Of a stretch of 7,835 nt of DNA, positions 5,967-7,835 are shown piece by piece. The position numbers were made by a program, and so were the translations under genes. Position 1 is the first letter of the stretch, and every line of letters starts with the position of its first letter. The notes under the pieces are model-generated. The model did not search any database. It had not been told where the DNA came from and was given only the letters and a program-made list of their open reading frames with translations. Source of the DNA: Clostridiales bacterium (lineage in GTDB: Bacteria > Bacillota > Clostridia > Tissierellales > Sedimentibacteraceae); contig DMJQ01000017.1 in assembly GCA_003457065.1 (NCBI GenBank), forward strand, positions 2,703 through 10,537, written 5' to 3'.

Positions 5967-6347
5967 TTGGATACAATTGGAAAAAGGATACGTTATGTGC
6001 GTAAAATCAACAAATTATCTTTAACTGACGTAAAAGATAAGACAGGAATGTCCACAGGAAACTTAAGCGAACTGGAAAATGACAAATTTGCACCGTCAAG
6101 CAATTCGCTGATAGCATTCAGGAAGCTGTTCGGTGTTTCCATCGACTGGCTTCTAACAGGAGAAGAACCGCCTGTGGCATTTGCAAAAAACGATAACATC
6201 AATGAATCTTCTGGGCTTTATTTGTCTGAAGAAGAAAAAGAACTGATTAAATCATATAGAAAATTGGATAAGGATAAACGAAGGGATATACATGGATTCA
6301 TACACGTGGTTACCGGATTGGATCCAAATCAGGATAAAAGGCATTGA
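5967..6347 (+). CDS. XRE-family transcriptional regulator, 126 aa, TTG start
   Basis: The N-terminal helix-turn-helix domain covers about residues 4-64 (MDTIGKRIRYVRKINKLSLT, then DKTGMSTGNLSELENDKFAP and FGVSIDWLLTGE). The C-terminal part, LYLSEEEKELIKSYRKLDKD (85-104) followed by a short helical tail, matches the LSxEExxLIxxYRxL element often seen after HTH domains in Firmicutes and phage repressors, where it aids oligomerisation. An ATG start at 5949 would add six residues, but the ribosome site favours the TTG. The gene is divergent from the small Cro-like regulator with overlapping promoter elements and candidate operators between them. It is convergent with the nitroreductase gene. Targets are not known; autoregulation and control of the divergent gene are inferred. 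Confidence 0.9.
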   Translation: MDTIGKRIRYVRKINKLSLTDVKDKTGMSTGNLSELENDKFAPSSNSLIAFRKLFGVSIDWLLTGEEPPVAFAKNDNINESSGLYLSEEEKELIKSYRKLDKDKRRDIHGFIHVVTGLDPNQDKRH

Positions 6348-6370
6348 ATAATGGATATTTTTAAACTATA

Positions 6371-6393
6371 TGATTAAAATTTAATCATTTTTT
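6371..6393 (+). terminator. Weak AT-rich terminator; also copy 2 of an 18-base direct repeat
   Basis: TGATTAAA (6371-6378) and TTTAATCA (6380-6387) form a perfect dyad around one base, followed by six T residues (6388-6393), 24 bases after the XRE stop. A real hairpin would open the centre to a short loop and be weak. The 6371-6388 sequence repeats that at 5865-5882 with one difference, so it might instead be a protein-binding site. Confidence 0.35.
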
Positions 6394-6409
6394 CCGATAA
6401 CAGAACATA

Positions 6410-6449
6410 GGGCTGGCAAAATCATAATTTTACTTTTTTGCTGCAGCCC
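6410..6449. terminator. Hairpin terminator between the convergent XRE and nitroreductase genes
   Basis: GGGCTG (6410-6415) pairs with CAGCCC (6444-6449), and GCAAAA (6416-6421) with TTTTGC (6436-6441), leaving a two-base bulge and a 14-base loop. T-rich sequence follows on the plus strand (6450-6460). It probably terminates the XRE transcript and may also stop the nitroreductase transcript. Confidence 0.5.
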
Positions 6450-6496
6450 ATTCTTTTATTATATCTAAATTCCTTACTCAAAACACGGGCCTTAAA

Positions 6497-7027
6497 CTAT
6501 AGATATCTTTCGTAATGAACCTTTGAGTAATCAATATCGCTTTCGTCATAAGGTTTTCTATTTTCGTCCTTATATCCGACGGCAAGTATATTCAGCACAC
6601 CGTAGCCTTCAGGTATGTTCAATACTTTCCTTACTTCTTTTTCCGAATCATCAGAATTGCTCTGACGTTTTCTAATCTGTATCCATACCGAACCTAATCC
6701 CAGGCTTTCAGCTTCCAGCTGCATAAAACACGAAGCAATCGACGCATCTTCTATCCATACGTCACTTTTACGGCTGTCCCCGATTACAGCTATGGCACAC
6801 GGTGCGGTGTCGAGTCCGTTGCTGCCTTTATTCTTGCAGGCTTTTAACTTCTGAAGTGTTTCCATGTCTTCAACCACAATAAATTCCACCGGCTTTTTAT
6901 TTTTTGACGATGGTGCCAGAAGTCCAGCTCTGATAATATCTTGAATCATTTCTTTTGGCATTTTTTCTTCTTTAAATGTCCTTATACTTCTTCTCTTTTT
7001 AAATAAATCCAGCATCTTGTCTTCCAT
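6497..7027 (-). CDS. Nitroreductase-family FMN-dependent oxidoreductase
   Basis: The 176-residue protein has the single-domain length and motif order of the nitroreductase fold. KRRSIRTFKEE (11-21) carries the FMN-phosphate-binding arginines R12, R13 and R16 with S14; GLLAPSSKNKKPVEFIVVED (35-54) corresponds to the APSxxNxQP motif, with lysine where glutamine is usual; LGLGSVWIQ (109-117) and GYGVLNILAVGY (141-152) follow. Such enzymes bind FMN as cytosolic dimers and use NAD(P)H to reduce nitro compounds, quinones or other acceptors; the physiological substrate cannot be assigned. The ATG at 7027 has AGGTGA only three bases away. An alternative ATG at 7015 would lose four residues and sits too far from the site. 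It is a single-gene unit with its own promoter, divergent from the membrane-protein gene. Confidence 0.92.
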   Translation of the reverse strand: MEDKMLDLFKKRRSIRTFKEEKMPKEMIQDIIRAGLLAPSSKNKKPVEFIVVEDMETLQKLKACKNKGSNGLDTAPCAIAVIGDSRKSDVWIEDASIASCFMQLEAESLGLGSVWIQIRKRQSNSDDSEKEVRKVLNIPEGYGVLNILAVGYKDENRKPYDESDIDYSKVHYERYL

Positions 7028-7061
7028 ATTTCACCTGATTTCTGAAAAGATATGAGCATTG

Positions 7062-7080
7062 ATGGATACATTATATCCAT
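7062..7080. promoter_or_regulatory. Dyad ATGGATA-N5-TATCCAT over the nitroreductase -10 (candidate operator)
   Basis: Perfect 7-base arms (7062-7068 and 7074-7080) surround five bases. The dyad covers the -10 box and the predicted start on the minus strand, a typical repressor position. No regulator of this gene is identified nearby. Confidence 0.5.
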
Positions 7081-7098
7081 AAAGAACACAAAAATCAA
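7070..7098 (-). promoter_or_regulatory. Predicted sigma-A promoter of the nitroreductase gene
   Basis: On the minus strand, TTGATT (7098-7093), a 17-base spacer and TATAAT (7075-7070) match at 10 of 12 positions. The start near 7063 gives a leader of about 36 bases. Confidence 0.75.
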
Positions 7099-7153
7099 AT
7101 TATTAAGTTAAATGATTATAACAGCCTCATTGATAACAGCATTCTTCGTTATC

Positions 7154-7174
7154 TTAAGATTTCTTTAATCTTAA
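7154..7174. repeat. Inverted repeat overlapping the -35 of the CmpB-type gene
   Basis: TTAAGATT (7154-7161) and AATCTTAA (7167-7174) are perfect 8-base arms around TCTTT. The right arm overlaps the weak -35 box (7171-7176), so it could be an activator or repressor site. A smaller GATAAC/GTTATC repeat (7132-7153) lies just upstream. Confidence 0.4.
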
Positions 7175-7199
7175 AAATCTATCATTAATATGCTATAAT
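7171..7199 (+). promoter_or_regulatory. Predicted extended -10 promoter of the CmpB-type gene
   Basis: TGC-TATAAT (hexamer 7194-7199) is an extended -10; the -35 at 17 bases spacing is TTAAAA (7171-7176), a 4 of 6 match. Transcription would start near 7206, about 27 bases before the ATG. Confidence 0.65.
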
Positions 7200-7232
7200 A
7201 ATATAAGCTAAACTGATAAAAAGAGGTCATGT

Positions 7233-7835
7233 ATGAATCTATACTTGGTATTATGTTATTTTGTTATTTATGCCTTTCTGGGCTGGTGTACAGAGGTTAT
7301 TTACGCCACTGTAAACACCGGAAAATTTGTAAATCGTGGATTCTTAAACGGTCCGTTATGCCCTATCTACGGATTCGGAGTTGTTACCATTGTAATATTG
7401 CTGATGCCCGTAAAAGAAAACCTTGGAATTCTTTTCTTCGGTTCGGTTATACTTACTTCGGTTCTGGAACTTGTGACCGGATGGCTGCTGGAAAAGATCT
7501 TTCACACAAGATGGTGGGTCTACTCCAACACACCGATCAATATAGGAGGATACATATGCTTGAAATCGTCCATTATGTGGGGAATTGCCTGCATGGTAAT
7601 TCTGGTCATAATTCATCCTGTCATACGAGAGTTTGTTTCCACAATCAATTTTAAAGCCGGAAAAATAATTTTAGGAGTAGCGCTTGCTACCATAGCCGTA
7701 GATTTTACGGCAACTGTACAAACCGTGCTGAATCTCAACAGACAGCTCAGGCAGATCAATGCCGCAGCTTCGAAAATTAAGGCTTTGTCAGATGAAATAG
7801 GGGAAATACTTTATTCCGAGAGTATTGCCATGATT
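7233..7835 (+). CDS. CmpB-type membrane protein ('putative ABC transporter permease' family), 3' end beyond window
   Basis: The open frame gives 201 residues from the ATG at 7233, with AGAGGT five bases upstream, and continues past the window end. Family-defining segments are FLGWCTEVIYATVNTGKFVN (15-34), NRGFLNGPLCPIYGFGVV (34-51), RWWVYSNTPINIGGYICLKS (93-112) and SIMWGIAC. About five hydrophobic segments are visible (roughly 4-25, 41-60, 64-86, 112-132, 143-166), then a polar helical region (167-193). These match the family annotated as putative ABC transporter permease (Pfam ABC_trans_CmpB). The name is historical and no ATPase gene is next to it, so a transport role is unproven. An overlapping ATG at 7229 opens only a shadow frame. 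Confidence 0.88.
   Translation, partial: MNLYLVLCYFVIYAFLGWCTEVIYATVNTGKFVNRGFLNGPLCPIYGFGVVTIVILLMPVKENLGILFFGSVILTSVLELVTGWLLEKIFHTRWWVYSNTPINIGGYICLKSSIMWGIACMVILVIIHPVIREFVSTINFKAGKIILGVALATIAVDFTATVQTVLNLNRQLRQINAAASKIKALSDEIGEILYSESIAMI

Noticed and set aside
5591..6347. Toxin-antitoxin system
   Set aside because: Both genes encode DNA-binding proteins and are divergent; no toxin-like partner (RelE, HigB, ImmA-type protease) is present.
7229..7654. 141-codon plus-strand frame at the right end, starting at an ATG four bases before the chosen start
   Set aside because: The frame beginning at 7233 gives a recognisable CmpB-type membrane protein and stays open to the window end; the 7229 frame encodes a cysteine/histidine-rich random-looking product.

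Overview
The window is AT-rich, densely packed low-GC Gram-positive DNA. Strong Shine-Dalgarno sites, one GTG and one TTG start, a class III fructose-1,6-bisphosphatase and a CmpB-type membrane protein all point to an anaerobic Clostridia/Firmicutes genome. The species cannot be told from the sequence. No rRNA, tRNA, CRISPR array, insertion sequence or clear prophage structural gene is visible. Assigning the short gene at 665-826 leaves no gene-free stretch longer than about 250 bases.

Layout: (1) 1-518, minus, is the N-terminal 172 residues of an XdhC-family protein cut by the window edge. (2) 665-826, minus, is a 53-codon gene for a basic, hydrophilic small protein. (3) 1069-2463, plus, is a MATE efflux transporter behind a near-consensus promoter enclosed by a long inverted repeat. 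(4) 2563-4560, minus, is fbp, convergent with the transporter across a nested hairpin terminator and preceded by a structured leader with two candidate promoters. (5) 4792-5511, minus, is a small diguanylate cyclase (GGDEF) protein, with a 67-residue Cro-like regulator upstream at 5591-5794. (6) 5967-6347, plus, is a second XRE regulator, divergent from the first, with overlapping promoters and TATC-N-GATA dyads between them. (7) 6497-7027, minus, is a nitroreductase. (8) 7233 to the window end, plus, is a CmpB-type membrane protein ('putative ABC transporter permease'), divergent from the nitroreductase and cut by the window end.

Most genes look like independent single-gene units, each with its own promoter. 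The exception is 4792-5967, where two divergent XRE regulators share about 170 bp of operator-rich DNA and the GGDEF gene lies just downstream of the smaller one. This resembles a compact genetic switch that could gate c-di-GMP synthesis. It is the best candidate for something unusual here, but it remains an inference. Individually the encoded proteins belong to known families; the novelty, if any, is in the regulatory DNA, the small protein and the N-terminal domain of the GGDEF protein.
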